DNA from: CAYOEV01 sp964403075
GTDB lineage: Bacteria; Bacteroidota; Bacteroidia; Cytophagales; Cyclobacteriaceae
Direction: 5' to 3'
Length of the DNA: 64,000 nucleotides
Assembly: GCA_964403075.1 (NCBI GenBank)
Contig: CAYOEV010000008.1
Coordinates: 1-64,000 of the forward strand
Shown: piece by piece, positions 8,677 to 17,453 of the stretch
Layout: each line of letters begins with the position of its first letter
Numbering within the stretch: the stretch's first letter is position 1
The notes under the pieces: generated by a model
Seen by the model: the letters and a program-made list of their open reading frames with translations, nothing else
The model's database searches: none
What the model was told of the DNA's origin: nothing
Position numbers and translations under genes: made by a program

Positions 8677-8707
8677 CAAAAATACCACTATTTTAAATTA
8701 CCGGCAA
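8677..8707 (-). promoter_or_regulatory. Bacteroidota-type promoter for the GT5-like operon
   Basis: On the minus strand a TTG (8705-8707) is followed after 20 bases by TATTTTTG (8677-8684). This matches the Bacteroidota consensus TTG-N19-21-TAnnTTTG at both positions and spacing. The start codon of the GT5-like gene lies about 40 bases downstream. Confidence 0.65.
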
Positions 8708-8737
8708 GAGTATCAATAAGATAGCCGTCCACTCAAC

Positions 8738-9580
8738 ATGCTTGAATTCGATAAAGCTGCTTCGGCATCTGCACATATTCGCACCCTTAAACAGGCCGGT
8801 AAATCCATTGGATTCGTGCCGACAATGGGTGCACTACATGAAGGTCATTTGTCTTTGGTACGTGCATCTCTGATGCAATGCGATGTGACTGTTGTAAGTA
8901 TTTTCGTCAATCCCGAGCAGTTCAACAACTCTGTCGACTTTGAAAATTATCCGGTGCAAATACAGGCAGACTTGGCCCAACTGAAATTGTTGGGGTGTGA
9001 CCTGTTATTCCGGCCACCGGTAGAAGAGATTTATCCTTCCAGGCCCGTGGTCAGTATTCGTTTCGGGGTAATGGAAGAAGTTTTGGAGGGCGCCTATCGC
9101 CCAGGGCATTTTCGCGGGGTTGGCATCGTGGTCGCCAAGTTGTTCAACATTTTACAGCCGGATAAAGCCTTTTTTGGCCTGAAAGACTTACAACAATACC
9201 TGCTCATTCAAAAGATGTCGACAGTGCTTAACTTTCCGTTGGAAGTAGTAGGTTGCCCGACGGTTCGTGAGCCTTCGGGACTGGCCTTGTCCTCCAGGAA
9301 TGTCAGACTTTCGGCAGCCGGCCGAGATACGGCCTCGGCCATCTATACAGGTCTTGCCGAGCTGAAAAAAAAATTGCAACTGCACCCCTTAACAGAGTTG
9401 CTGCGTGCCCTTAGGGTTTACTACCAATCCATCGATGGCTTAAAACTGGAATATGCAGAAGCTGTTGATGCGGTTACCCTGGAGCCGTTGCACGTTTATC
9501 ATCCAAATATCCCGGCTGCGATTTGCGTGGCCGCTTATGTGGAGGGAGTCAGACTGATTGATAACTTATATTTGCGTTGA
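8738..9580 (+). CDS. panC: Pantothenate synthetase
   Basis: A 280-residue cytosolic ligase that joins pantoate and beta-alanine with ATP to give pantothenate, the precursor of coenzyme A. The nucleotidyltransferase signature PTMGALHEGHLSL near residue 29 contains the HIGH-like motif. IFVNPEQFN near 57, FFGLKDLQQY near 145 and LALSSRNVRLS near 183 are the other family motifs. Normal length. It stands divergent from the GT5-like gene and 21 bases before panD, whose product supplies beta-alanine, so the two form a pantothenate operon. Confidence 0.97.
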   Translation: MLEFDKAASASAHIRTLKQAGKSIGFVPTMGALHEGHLSLVRASLMQCDVTVVSIFVNPEQFNNSVDFENYPVQIQADLAQLKLLGCDLLFRPPVEEIYPSRPVVSIRFGVMEEVLEGAYRPGHFRGVGIVVAKLFNILQPDKAFFGLKDLQQYLLIQKMSTVLNFPLEVVGCPTVREPSGLALSSRNVRLSAAGRDTASAIYTGLAELKKKLQLHPLTELLRALRVYYQSIDGLKLEYAEAVDAVTLEPLHVYHPNIPAAICVAAYVEGVRLIDNLYLR

Positions 9581-9601
9581 AATATTTGTACCAGCATTTT
9601 C

Positions 9602-9958
9602 ATGCTTATAGAAGTAGTAAAATCTAAAATTCACCGGGTCAAAATCACACAATCCGAACTTCATTACGTAGGATCAGTGACCATAGATCCTGACTTAATT
9701 GAGGCAGCAAGGATGTACGTCAATGAGAAGGTACAAATTGTCAATGTCAACAATGGAGAACGACTCGAAACGTATATAATAGAAGGTGAGCGAGGCTCCG
9801 GTGCAGTCTGCATGAATGGTCCGGCCGCAAGAAAGGTGCAGGTTGGAGACATCGTTATCATTGTGGCGTATGGTTACATCGACGAAAAAGAAGCATCCTC
9901 GCACCAGCCCATTATTATTTTCCCAGACGGATCTAATCGTCTGATCCACCACCAATGA
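9602..9958 (+). CDS. panD: Aspartate 1-decarboxylase
   Basis: A 118-residue pyruvoyl enzyme that decarboxylates aspartate to beta-alanine for pantothenate synthesis. The self-cleavage site Gly24-Ser25 is present in HYVGSVTID, and Ser25 would become the pyruvoyl group. The later GERGSGAVCMNGPAAR segment around residue 62-77 forms the active-site wall, and DIVIIVAYG near 88 closes the barrel. Length is normal. Its stop overlaps the start of the next gene in an ATGA (9955-9958). Confidence 0.97.
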   Translation: MLIEVVKSKIHRVKITQSELHYVGSVTIDPDLIEAARMYVNEKVQIVNVNNGERLETYIIEGERGSGAVCMNGPAARKVQVGDIVIIVAYGYIDEKEASSHQPIIIFPDGSNRLIHHQ

Positions 9959-10923
9959 ACCGCTGGTTAAAAACATTTATACAATTAATTGTAAGTGTGG
10001 GTCTGGCCCTCCTTGTCCTCTATTTTGTCTTCAACAAAGTTGATTGGGCAGAATTTTATCAACAATCCAGACAGGTCGATTATTTCTGGGTGGTACTTTC
10101 CATGTTGCTGGGATTTTTTAGCTATCTGTTAAGGGCCTATCGCTGGCAAATCATGTTTTACCCCACCGGACATACACCCGCACTATTTCGTACATTTCTT
10201 GCCGTTATGTCAGGTTACCTGGCCAACTTGTTGGTCCCACGACTGGGAGAAGTGACCCGGTGTGGGGTGTTGAAAAAAAGTGAACACATACCCATTTCCA
10301 TCAGTTTCGGTACGGTCATCACAGAGCGTCTGATGGATGTGCTCACACTGGGCTTGTTGTTGGTGTTTACACTATTCATCGAATACGACAAAATCAGCGA
10401 CTTTCTGGCCACCACCCTCGAGACTGACTTGAATTGGCAAATGATTCTACCGCTGGGTCTGGTGGCACTTGGAATTGGTGCCTGGTTGTTTTTTCGATTT
10501 ATCTACCCCAGCCAAACCAAAGTTGGGGCCTTTAGCAGGGGGGTTATTGAAGGGCTCGTTGCCCTCCGAAAGGTGAACATACCCAGATTCCTAGTTAGCA
10601 CATTGGGGATTTGGCTGGTCTATTACCTAATGACCTACATGGTCGTTTTTGCCCTTCCCGCCACGGCACACCTACCCTGGCAAGTAGGATTTTCTATGTT
10701 GGTGGCCGGAGTGGTGGCTTTCGTGCTCCCGGTTCAGTCGGGCTTTGGTACCTTCCATGCGCTGGTATCGACCATGCTCATGGCTTACCAGATTGATGCC
10801 ACCTCGGCACTCTTTTTGGCCACATTGATACACACCTCCCAATTACTAGCCGTACTCGCATATGGCCTGATATCTGGTATACTTGCAGTGTTTATTTCTC
10901 CAAAGACCGATGACAAAGCATAA
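9955..10923 (+). CDS. Lysylphosphatidylglycerol synthase TM-region (flippase-like) protein
   Basis: A 322-residue integral membrane protein with about eight hydrophobic helices, matching the LPG_synthase_TM (UPF0104/AglD-type) family: an N-terminal helix near residues 7-27, the SYLLRAYRWQIMF segment near 60, the PRLGEVTRCGVLKK loop near 96, and the VPVQSGFGTFHAL-type segment near 258 typical of this family. There is no cytosolic synthase domain, so it is not a full MprF. Related proteins are proposed to translocate lipids or glycolipids across the membrane; the substrate here is unknown. Translationally coupled to panD (ATGA overlap) and followed by the RfaE2-like gene with 14 bases of overlap. 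Confidence 0.85.
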   Translation: MNRWLKTFIQLIVSVGLALLVLYFVFNKVDWAEFYQQSRQVDYFWVVLSMLLGFFSYLLRAYRWQIMFYPTGHTPALFRTFLAVMSGYLANLLVPRLGEVTRCGVLKKSEHIPISISFGTVITERLMDVLTLGLLLVFTLFIEYDKISDFLATTLETDLNWQMILPLGLVALGIGAWLFFRFIYPSQTKVGAFSRGVIEGLVALRKVNIPRFLVSTLGIWLVYYLMTYMVVFALPATAHLPWQVGFSMLVAGVVAFVLPVQSGFGTFHALVSTMLMAYQIDATSALFLATLIHTSQLLAVLAYGLISGILAVFISPKTDDKA

Positions 10924-11392
10924 AATCAAAACGCCTCATGAGGCCTTGGATATTGTATCGAATTGGAAAAACAATGGGCAAGAGGTTGTCTTTACCAATG
11001 GTTGCTTTGATATAATCCATCTGGGTCACGTAGATTACCTGGAAAAGGCGCGCGCCCTGGGAGATCGTTTGGTATTAGGTATCAATACCGATGCCTCTGT
11101 ATCTCGCCTGAAGGGATCGGCGAGACCTGTGGTGGGTCTGGCGTCACGCGAGCGGGTCATGGCCGCCATGGCGTTCATTGATCTGGTTGTCCCTTTTGAA
11201 GAAGATACCCCGAAAGAATTAATTGACCTGCTGATGCCGGATATTCTGGTCAAAGGAAAAGATTACAACATTAGCAACATTGTAGGGGCAGATGTCGTAA
11301 TCGAAAAAGGCGGAAAGGTAGCAACCCTCGAATTGGTGGAAGGTTATTCTACATCAGCCATCATTTCTAAAATAAGGAACACAAAAGATTAA
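10910..11392 (+). CDS. RfaE2-like D-beta-D-heptose 1-phosphate adenylyltransferase family protein
   Basis: A 160-residue cytidylyltransferase-fold enzyme of the RfaE domain II/TagD type. The nucleotide-binding HxGH motif is in GCFDIIHLGHVDYLEKA (HLGH), followed by GINTDASVSRLKG and the C-terminal GYSTSAIISKI, the equivalent of the ISSTxI motif. Such proteins add a nucleotide to a sugar phosphate, in LPS heptose synthesis when paired with HldE kinase. The partner kinase is not in this window. The ATG at 10910 is chosen because the earlier start (10883) only adds residues encoded inside the upstream gene. Confidence 0.9.
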   Translation: MTKHKIKTPHEALDIVSNWKNNGQEVVFTNGCFDIIHLGHVDYLEKARALGDRLVLGINTDASVSRLKGSARPVVGLASRERVMAAMAFIDLVVPFEEDTPKELIDLLMPDILVKGKDYNISNIVGADVVIEKGGKVATLELVEGYSTSAIISKIRNTKD

Positions 11393-11400
11393 AATAGAAT

Positions 11401-12090
11401 ATGTTATTCGTCATCATCATCACTTTTATGTTGCTGAGCTGGATTGCCAGCAGCCGATTGAAAAATAAATTTAAAAAGTATGCCAAAATTCAGCTGGGCA
11501 GTGGATTATCTGGAAGAGAAATTGCCGATCTCATGTTAAAGGATAACGGCATTTACGATGTCACCGTTACCTCTGTACAAGGGCATCTGACCGATCATTA
11601 TAACCCGGCAACAAAAACGGTCAATCTAAGTCCGGAAGTATACAACGGATGTTCAGCAGCGGCAGCCGCAGTGGCCGCGCACGAATGTGGACACGCCGTG
11701 CAGCACGCCACCGCCTACAGTTTCCTTGAATTTCGAAGTGCCATGGTCCCTGTGCAGAACGTAAGTGCACGGGTAATAAACATGGTATTTATGGCCATGT
11801 TTTTTGGTGCTTTTTTGTTGCCCGGTATCCTGCCTATGCAAACGGCACTGTTGATCATTATCGGTTGCTACAGTGTCTTTACGCTATTTGCCTTTGTTAC
11901 TTTACCTGTGGAATATGATGCCAGCAAGCGAGCCCTGGCGTGGATACAAGACAGAAACATCGTGAGCACCGATGAACACCGAATGGCTAAGGATGCATTG
12001 AATACTGCTGCTTCCACTTATTTGATTGCGGCTTTAGGATCATTGGCTACCCTACTTTATTACGTGCTCATCTTTTTAAATCAGGACTGA
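11401..12090 (+). CDS. Membrane zinc metallopeptidase (Zn_peptidase_2 / YugP family)
   Basis: A 229-residue membrane protein with an N-terminal helix (residues 1-17), a cytosolic or extracytosolic peptidase segment and two or three C-terminal helices. The zincin motif HECGH sits in VAAHECGHAVQHA near residue 95, and a likely third metal ligand region is YDASKRALAW near 168. This fits the YugP-like Zn_peptidase_2 family, of unknown substrate. It starts eight bases after the RfaE2-like gene, so it is probably the last gene of the panC transcript, and a strong terminator follows. Confidence 0.9.
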   Translation: MLFVIIITFMLLSWIASSRLKNKFKKYAKIQLGSGLSGREIADLMLKDNGIYDVTVTSVQGHLTDHYNPATKTVNLSPEVYNGCSAAAAAVAAHECGHAVQHATAYSFLEFRSAMVPVQNVSARVINMVFMAMFFGAFLLPGILPMQTALLIIIGCYSVFTLFAFVTLPVEYDASKRALAWIQDRNIVSTDEHRMAKDALNTAASTYLIAALGSLATLLYYVLIFLNQD

Positions 12091-12114
12091 AGAACTTTAT
12101 TTTTAAGAAATTTG

Positions 12115-12151
12115 TCGGGATTCGGAGTGTTTCGAATCCCGATTTTATTTT
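12115..12151 (+). terminator. Rho-independent terminator after the panC-peptidase operon
   Basis: A perfect 10-base inverted repeat, TCGGGATTCG (12115-12124) and CGAATCCCGA (12133-12142), with an eight-base loop, is followed by TTTTATTTT. It lies 25 bases after the metallopeptidase stop codon. Confidence 0.9.
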
Positions 12152-12175
12152 AGCGCCAAAAAAGGAAACAAAACC

Positions 12176-13315
12176 ATGGATTTCAATTTGACCGAGGAGC
12201 AGCAAGCCGTCCAGACAGCAGCCAGAGATTTTGCCCAAAACGACCTTTTACCCGGCGTTATTGAACGCGATAACCATCAACAATTTCCTGCAGCGCAAAT
12301 TAAGAAGATGGGTGAGCTGGGTTTCATGGGAATGATGGTTGACCCCAAATATGGAGGCGGAGGCATGGACACGGTTTCCTATGTATTGGCGATGGAAGAG
12401 ATGTCAAAAATTGATGCCTCCGCGTCTGTATCTATGTCTGTCAACAATTCTCTGGTTTGCTGGGGATTGGAGACGTATGGCTCAGAAGAACAAAAGCAAA
12501 AATACCTCACTCAGCTCGCTTCGGGCCAGAAGATTGGCGCCTTTTGTCTTTCCGAACCGGAAGCAGGCTCCGATGCCACCTCTCAGCGAACCACCGCTGA
12601 GGATAAAGGAGACCATTACCTATTGAACGGGACAAAAAACTGGATTACCAACGGCAATAGCGCCTCTTATTATTTGGTTATTGCACAAACTGACCCAGAA
12701 AAAAAACACAAGGGAATCAACGCGTTTATCGTAGAAAAGGACTGGGAAGGATTTGTCGTGGGTAAAAAAGAAGACAAGCTGGGTATTAGAGGGTCCGATA
12801 CCCACTCATTAATGTTCCAAGACGTAAAAATACCTAAGGAGAATCGCATAGGAGCAGACGGTTTTGGCTTCACGTTCGCCATGCAAACGCTCAATGGTGG
12901 TAGAATTGGTATCGCTGCCCAGGCACTAGGCATTGCGTCTGGCGCCCTGGAGCTTTCCATCAAATATGCCAAGGAACGTAAAGCCTTTGGACAGGAGATC
13001 GCCAGGCACCAGGCCATCCAGTTCAAATTGGCTGACATGGCCACGCGAATTGATGCCGCCCGCTTGCTTTGCCTGGCGGCTGCTCAAAAAAAAGACGCAC
13101 AGGAAGATTATAGTCAGCACAGTGCCATGGCCAAGCTATTTGCTTCGGAAGTGGCCATGGAGGCCACGGTGGAGGCCGTTCAGGTGCATGGTGGATACGG
13201 TTATGTGAAGGAATTTCATGTAGAAAGGCTCATGCGAGATGCAAAAATCACGCAGATATATGAAGGTACTTCGGAGATCCAAAAAATTGTAATAGCGAGA
13301 AGCCTATTGAAATAA
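12176..13315 (+). CDS. Acyl-CoA dehydrogenase
   Basis: A 379-residue FAD enzyme that desaturates acyl-CoA at the alpha-beta bond in fatty acid or branched-chain acyl-CoA degradation and passes electrons to electron-transfer flavoprotein. Domains run in the usual order: N-terminal helical (1-115), middle beta with CLSEPEAGSDA near 123 and KNWITNG near 150, and C-terminal helical with YAKERKAFG near 264 and VQVHGGYGYVKEF near 335. The catalytic Glu lies in IYEGTSEIQ near 362. Chain-length specificity cannot be read; short-chain or butyryl-CoA types are closest by feel. Monocistronic between a terminator and an AraC-type gene. Confidence 0.95.
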   Translation: MDFNLTEEQQAVQTAARDFAQNDLLPGVIERDNHQQFPAAQIKKMGELGFMGMMVDPKYGGGGMDTVSYVLAMEEMSKIDASASVSMSVNNSLVCWGLETYGSEEQKQKYLTQLASGQKIGAFCLSEPEAGSDATSQRTTAEDKGDHYLLNGTKNWITNGNSASYYLVIAQTDPEKKHKGINAFIVEKDWEGFVVGKKEDKLGIRGSDTHSLMFQDVKIPKENRIGADGFGFTFAMQTLNGGRIGIAAQALGIASGALELSIKYAKERKAFGQEIARHQAIQFKLADMATRIDAARLLCLAAAQKKDAQEDYSQHSAMAKLFASEVAMEATVEAVQVHGGYGYVKEFHVERLMRDAKITQIYEGTSEIQKIVIARSLLK

Positions 13316-13428
13316 CCCTACAACTTCTTCCATTATAATGGAGAAGGCTTCATAAAATCATATTAGATTTATACAATTAAATCCTTTTTGAAGTCTAACC
13401 ATAGCGTTTGGGTACTCCTTAATTCCCA

Positions 13429-14343
13429 ATGGAAGAGCACAATCAAATCATTAACGCCCTAGCGGTCAAATTCAAAAAAGCCCGGAATATTAATATTTTA
13501 AAACCGGTGACCATTGAAAACAACTATGAGGTTGAAAATTCCATATTTGTAATTTGCAAAGGTTTGATGTTCTATGGAAAAGACCGAGACAAAGCCCGGG
13601 AAGGAGAGGTGCTATTTGTTCCAGGTGGAAAAATGATTTCCATCACTTACGGTTCCGGAGAGGCTCACGCGATAAGTAAGGAAGAATTCTTGGGCAATAA
13701 GGAAGCCTATTTTCAAAAAAAGCAAGACCTGAACCAGGACCAGGAAGGTTTCAGTTATGTCACATTTGATGCCAAGGCGTTTGACTCAGTGAATTTTTTT
13801 GGATCCTTGGATATCCCCCCCTTCAGTCTTGGGAAAAATCAGCGTATCCGGGATTTAATTTTTGAAATTAATGAAGAATCTTATGCCGAATTGCCTGGAA
13901 AAGATCGCATCATCAATGTGCTCACGGAAAAGCTGGTGGTAGAGCTTATCCGTTTTATTTTAAGAAAAGGTTTGTTCGTTGAGCAATTTGCGACCAATAC
14001 GGCTTATTTCAGAGATCCACGCCTCATCAAACTTTTCGGTTACATACGTGAAAATCTCAACAATGACCTTTCTAACAAAGTACTTGCGAATGTGGCCAAT
14101 GTATCCGAAGATTATGTGGGTCAGTACTTCAAAATGCTCACGGGCATCAATCCCCAGGATTACATAGAATACCAACGTATGGAGATGGCCGTAAACCTAT
14201 TACGCACTTCCAAGCGCAGCATTCGAGAAATAGGCAAGGAAGTTGGTTATAAAGACACCGCTTACTTCTGCAGGAGGTTCAAGATGATGTTTGGTATTCC
14301 GGCAGGAAAAATGCGTCGCCGGGAGTCGTTGGTAGCCGCCTAA
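13429..14343 (+). CDS. AraC family transcriptional regulator
   Basis: A 304-residue regulator. The N-terminal part (1-150) is a possible cupin-like sensing domain (ENSIFVICKGLMFYG, EGEVLFVPGGKMISI). The C-terminal 100 residues form the two helix-turn-helix AraC/XylS DNA-binding domain: LANVANVSEDYVGQYFKMLTG near 220 and IREIGKEVGYKDTAYFCRRFK near 267. The ligand and target are unknown. It stands between the acyl-CoA dehydrogenase and two convergent small envelope genes, so a link with fatty acid metabolism is only a guess. The stop overlaps the next, convergent gene by four bases. Confidence 0.9.
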   Translation: MEEHNQIINALAVKFKKARNINILKPVTIENNYEVENSIFVICKGLMFYGKDRDKAREGEVLFVPGGKMISITYGSGEAHAISKEEFLGNKEAYFQKKQDLNQDQEGFSYVTFDAKAFDSVNFFGSLDIPPFSLGKNQRIRDLIFEINEESYAELPGKDRIINVLTEKLVVELIRFILRKGLFVEQFATNTAYFRDPRLIKLFGYIRENLNNDLSNKVLANVANVSEDYVGQYFKMLTGINPQDYIEYQRMEMAVNLLRTSKRSIREIGKEVGYKDTAYFCRRFKMMFGIPAGKMRRRESLVAA

Positions 14344-14657
14344 CGTTTGTCTAACCGCTTTAAAAAGAAGTCACCTATCCTGGGTAAAAAAGACCGCAGT
14401 ACATCATCCACCCAGTCATCGCTCTTGCTTTTCCCCACATTAATTTGATCGGTCGTTTGGGTTCTCTTTGCGTGCCATCCGCGGTAAAACAAATAAACGA
14501 TCGTGACGAGGACTGCAGAAAATGCAGCAATGCTCAAAATCTGGTTACGCATTCGTTTTTGAGAACCTTGCTTACCTACCAGGTCATTTTTTAGCGAGTG
14601 GGCTTTCCATTTAAGGAAATCTGCCTCTTCTTGTAGTCTTTTAGATGCATACTTCAT
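14340..14657 (-). CDS. Small single-pass membrane protein, second gene of a holin-like pair
   Basis: A 105-residue protein with a charged, probably coiled N-terminal region (residues 1-38), one membrane helix (about 41-59, ILSIAAFSAVLVTIVYLFY) and a polar C-terminal tail ending in an amphipathic stretch DDVLRSFLPRIGDFFLKRL. No known domain recognised. It overlaps the preceding membrane protein gene by four bases (ATGA), so the two are translationally coupled. In Bacteroidota such pairs are thought to be cell-envelope proteins of the YtxH/holin-like group, with no known role. Confidence 0.7.
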   Translation of the reverse strand: MKYASKRLQEEADFLKWKAHSLKNDLVGKQGSQKRMRNQILSIAAFSAVLVTIVYLFYRGWHAKRTQTTDQINVGKSKSDDWVDDVLRSFLPRIGDFFLKRLDKR

Positions 14658-14998
14658 GATTCCTCCTCGTCTTCTAACCTGGATGAGTTAAGAATGGCTT
14701 CTTCCATCCAGCCCTGGATAATCTGGCTGCGCGACAATACAATCACAACAATGGTGATAATGAGAAAAAACACAGCTACAATAAAAAATCCAAGGTAATC
14801 GCTGTCCAGTAACTCATTCAAATAGAAGCCAAAACCCAGACCTGAAAAAAAAATGACCAACCCCACCATTATGGTCATTACAATATAACCGAGCAGATGA
14901 CTCAGGATTTTAGCAATAAGGCCAATAAGTTGCAACCTAATTTGCTGTCTCTGTACCTTAAAATAGTCCATCGCCTTATCCAGAATACCCACACCCAT
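14654..14998 (-). CDS. Phage-holin-like (Holin-X / DUF superfamily) membrane protein
   Basis: A 114-residue protein with two long hydrophobic helices (about residues 38-62 and 68-90), a basic N-terminal amphipathic segment and an acidic tail (SSRLEDEEES). This layout matches the chromosomal phage_holin_3_6 group (putative actinobacterial holin-X), which despite its name is widespread in non-phage loci. No phage genes surround it. First gene of a two-gene unit with the following small membrane protein. Function unknown, envelope-related by inference. Confidence 0.7.
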   Translation of the reverse strand: MGVGILDKAMDYFKVQRQQIRLQLIGLIAKILSHLLGYIVMTIMVGLVIFFSGLGFGFYLNELLDSDYLGFFIVAVFFLIITIVVIVLSRSQIIQGWMEEAILNSSRLEDEEES

Positions 14999-15016
14999 GA
15001 CATAAAATTACAGACA

Positions 15017-16189
15017 TTATGGAGATTTGGAAGACAAAATCTCCGTAGCTACCCTGGCCTTGGTCTGGTAATCCCCCTTCCGGTCGCTGAAATAAATTAA
15101 AGTAAAAGGAATAATAAAAAAGGTGAGCGTGATGTAAGCAAATGAGGTGAGGCGATAGCGCTGCGACAACTCACCCAGCCACTCGGAAAGATAAACCGTA
15201 AGGTTGCCCAAAAAAGGCAATAGAGAAAACAACATCACTGAGATAAAATTGAACATGAAATGAGCCAGAGCCAGACTTATGGCCTCTTCAGATCGAAACA
15301 TGGCCGCAATCAATGCCGTAATGGTAGTGCCTAGATTCGCGCCCATTAAAAATTGAAATGCCCGATGAATACGCACCTTTCCAGACGCTACCAAAGGCAC
15401 AATCAGGGAGCTGGTAAGGCTACTGGATTGCACAATAGAAGTGAGTAAAAGCCCCCAACCGAAGGTTCGAAACCGATTGCTGAAAAAGGTATTTTGTATT
15501 CTCTTCCGATGCTTACCGACCAATCGAACATACAGCAATACGGCCAGTTGCTTGATGGTGCCAAACAATAAAATGAAAGAGAGTACCATGGCCAATAAAG
15601 GCCCTAAAGTAACGACTATTGGGTCGCATAGGGAAGAGAACCAACCAGTAAAGCCTCCCCAATCTGCGCTTCCGGTACCTGTCGGGAAAACAGAGGCCAT
15701 GGTGAGACTGAGTCTTTGAAGGACCTGCCAGTTCAATTCTAATGGAAATAGAATCAAAATTCCCATGATGTTGAATAGATCATGAAGGGTGGCAGCGGCA
15801 ATGGCTTTTCGGAAGTCGTTTCTTCTTGAAATATAGCCGAAAGCTACAATAGTACTGGTGATGGTGGTTCCCAGATTGGCTCCCATGACAATGGGAATCG
15901 CATGACCTAAATCCAGTGAGCCTGAAGCCACCGCTGCCACTGCCACGGAAGTAGTGGTAGAACTACTTTGTAAGATGGCAGTAACCAAAATTCCTATAAA
16001 CAAACCAACAAACGGATTGCTCGTGCCTTCGTTCATGTAAGAAAGCACATCTTGCCCAATCACCGTGAAAGCCGCACCCATCAATTGAATACCAAGAAAA
16101 AAACAGCATACGGCCAGAATGATTACCATAGCACTGGTAAGCAATGACAATTGCTTGCCTTCCCGCACTTGTTTAACATAGGATCGCAT
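15017..16189 (-). CDS. Na/Pi cotransporter family protein
   Basis: A 390-residue membrane protein with two Na_Pi_cotrans repeats. Each contains the family QSSS motif: ILQSSSTTTSVAVAA near residue 74 and IVQSSSLTSSLIVPL near 253, and each is followed by a GANLGTTIT signature. It should import phosphate with sodium, though bacterial members are poorly tested. A C-terminal PhoU-like domain present in many relatives is absent. The ORF can be extended to a GTG at 16225, but that codon falls inside the -7 promoter element, so the ATG at 16189 is chosen. Divergently transcribed from a PiT-like permease. Confidence 0.93.
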   Translation of the reverse strand: MRSYVKQVREGKQLSLLTSAMVIILAVCCFFLGIQLMGAAFTVIGQDVLSYMNEGTSNPFVGLFIGILVTAILQSSSTTTSVAVAAVASGSLDLGHAIPIVMGANLGTTITSTIVAFGYISRRNDFRKAIAAATLHDLFNIMGILILFPLELNWQVLQRLSLTMASVFPTGTGSADWGGFTGWFSSLCDPIVVTLGPLLAMVLSFILLFGTIKQLAVLLYVRLVGKHRKRIQNTFFSNRFRTFGWGLLLTSIVQSSSLTSSLIVPLVASGKVRIHRAFQFLMGANLGTTITALIAAMFRSEEAISLALAHFMFNFISVMLFSLLPFLGNLTVYLSEWLGELSQRYRLTSFAYITLTFFIIPFTLIYFSDRKGDYQTKARVATEILSSKSP

Positions 16190-16224
16190 GTATCTCAGGT
16201 TGTTAGGTTTTAGGAAAAACAACA

Positions 16225-16232
16225 CAAATTTA
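16225..16232 (-). promoter_or_regulatory. -7 promoter element for the Na/Pi cotransporter
   Basis: On the minus strand this reads TAAATTTG, an exact match to TAnnTTTG. The ATG at 16189 would have a leader of about 30 bases. A TTG at 16257-16259 is 24 bases upstream, which is longer than the usual spacing. Confidence 0.5.
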
Positions 16233-16463
16233 ATTTTAATTGAGGGTACATGTCACCAAGCACTGTCAAGCATTTGTTATCCTTTCAAAGAATAAAAAGT
16301 AAATTATTTGAAGTCACCTGATCCGTCAGATAGCATCATGCTTCTTCACAGTAGCTACAGAATAATCTTTTCTTTAACATTTGCGCACAAGCATCGCACA
16401 AGGGCTGATTTCTAAAAGAATGCGCTTATTTTAGCGCCTGCCAAACTAAACAGGACTTACCCA

Positions 16464-17453
16464 ATGACTATCACAGAATTCGTTATGTACTCAGGCTTTC
16501 TTTTGGCGGCCTATTCCGTGATTGGAAATGACGTAATCCAGACGCTAGGCACTTTTCTAAGCTCCAACGAAAAAAAGCCGTGGTATACCTTGGCTTTTTA
16601 CGCCAGTACCATCCTCACATTTGTCCTGGTTTACGGTTGGATAATCAACAATGGAGATGTGAGTTATGGACGCCTGATTGGTGATGGGCACACATTTGAT
16701 AATCCCACCTACCAAGATCCGAGAGACATTCCCGGTTTTGGACTCATCTATTTGTTGCCACCGGTCGTATTGCTGGCCATCACCCGCTTGGGCATACCTG
16801 TAAGTACCTCCTTTCTGATCCTGACCTTCTTCAATCAGAAAGCCATGATTGACATGGTGTTTAAATCCATGTCCGGCTACCTGGTGGCGTTCTGTACAGC
16901 CATTTTACTGTATTTGATCATCGCCAAGCGCCTGGAAAAGAAATTTATAGAAAATGAAATGACACGGTCACAGGTGCAATATTGGACGGTGGCCCAGTGG
17001 GTATCTACGGGGCTGCTGTGGTCTCAATGGCTCATCCAGGACTTTGCCAATATCTACGTATTTCTTCCCCGGCAGGTACCGGCGGAAACGCTGGTGGCCA
17101 CATTGGTCGTCTTCTGGGTGTTCATCGGCTTTATCTTCTATTCCAAAGGAGGAGCCATACAAACCATCGTAAAATCAAAAACCAACACCTCAGACATCCG
17201 ATCGGCAACGATTATTGACCTCACCTTCGCCGCCGTATTGTTTTTTTTCAAAGAGTTGAATAGCGTGCCGATGAGCACTACCTGGGTTTTTATTGGTTTG
17301 CTTGCCGGACGAGAAATTGGTATTAAATATTTTTGTTACCGAAATGTCCCCGGAGAAACGCTGGCCAATATTGGTTTAGACCTGGCAAAGGTATTTCTAG
17401 GGCTTTTCGTGAGTATCGGACTGGTATTTCTAATCCGCTTTCTGGGAGCTTAG
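16464..17453 (+). CDS. Divergent PiT-like (PHO4 family) membrane permease
   Basis: A 329-residue protein with about ten membrane helices. Two short motifs recall the PiT/PHO4 phosphate permeases: VIGNDVIQTLGTF near residue 20, like the GANDVANA loop, and VPMSTTWVFIGLLAGRE near 268, like the P-[IV]-STTH loop. An internal GIPVSTSFLIL near 112 looks like the matching half-repeat. The assignment is inference from these motifs; overall the sequence is far from classic PiT. The neighbour on the other strand is a Na/Pi cotransporter, which supports a phosphate-related role. A TATTTTAG -7-like element lies at 16429-16436. The 3' end overlaps the M20 peptidase gene by 24 bases. Confidence 0.6.
   Translation: MTITEFVMYSGFLLAAYSVIGNDVIQTLGTFLSSNEKKPWYTLAFYASTILTFVLVYGWIINNGDVSYGRLIGDGHTFDNPTYQDPRDIPGFGLIYLLPPVVLLAITRLGIPVSTSFLILTFFNQKAMIDMVFKSMSGYLVAFCTAILLYLIIAKRLEKKFIENEMTRSQVQYWTVAQWVSTGLLWSQWLIQDFANIYVFLPRQVPAETLVATLVVFWVFIGFIFYSKGGAIQTIVKSKTNTSDIRSATIIDLTFAAVLFFFKELNSVPMSTTWVFIGLLAGREIGIKYFCYRNVPGETLANIGLDLAKVFLGLFVSIGLVFLIRFLGA

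Noticed and set aside
13324..13347. Terminator after acyl-CoA dehydrogenase (CTTCTTCCATTATAATGGAGAAG)
   Set aside because: The repeat is imperfect and no T-run follows, so a terminator is not supported.
14340..14998. Prophage holin pair
   Set aside because: The holin-like protein and its partner have no other phage genes around them; such genes are common in ordinary Bacteroidota loci.
16190..16225. GTG start for the Na/Pi cotransporter
   Set aside because: The GTG coincides with the -7 element TAAATTTG, so it would not be in the mRNA; the ATG at 16189 was used.
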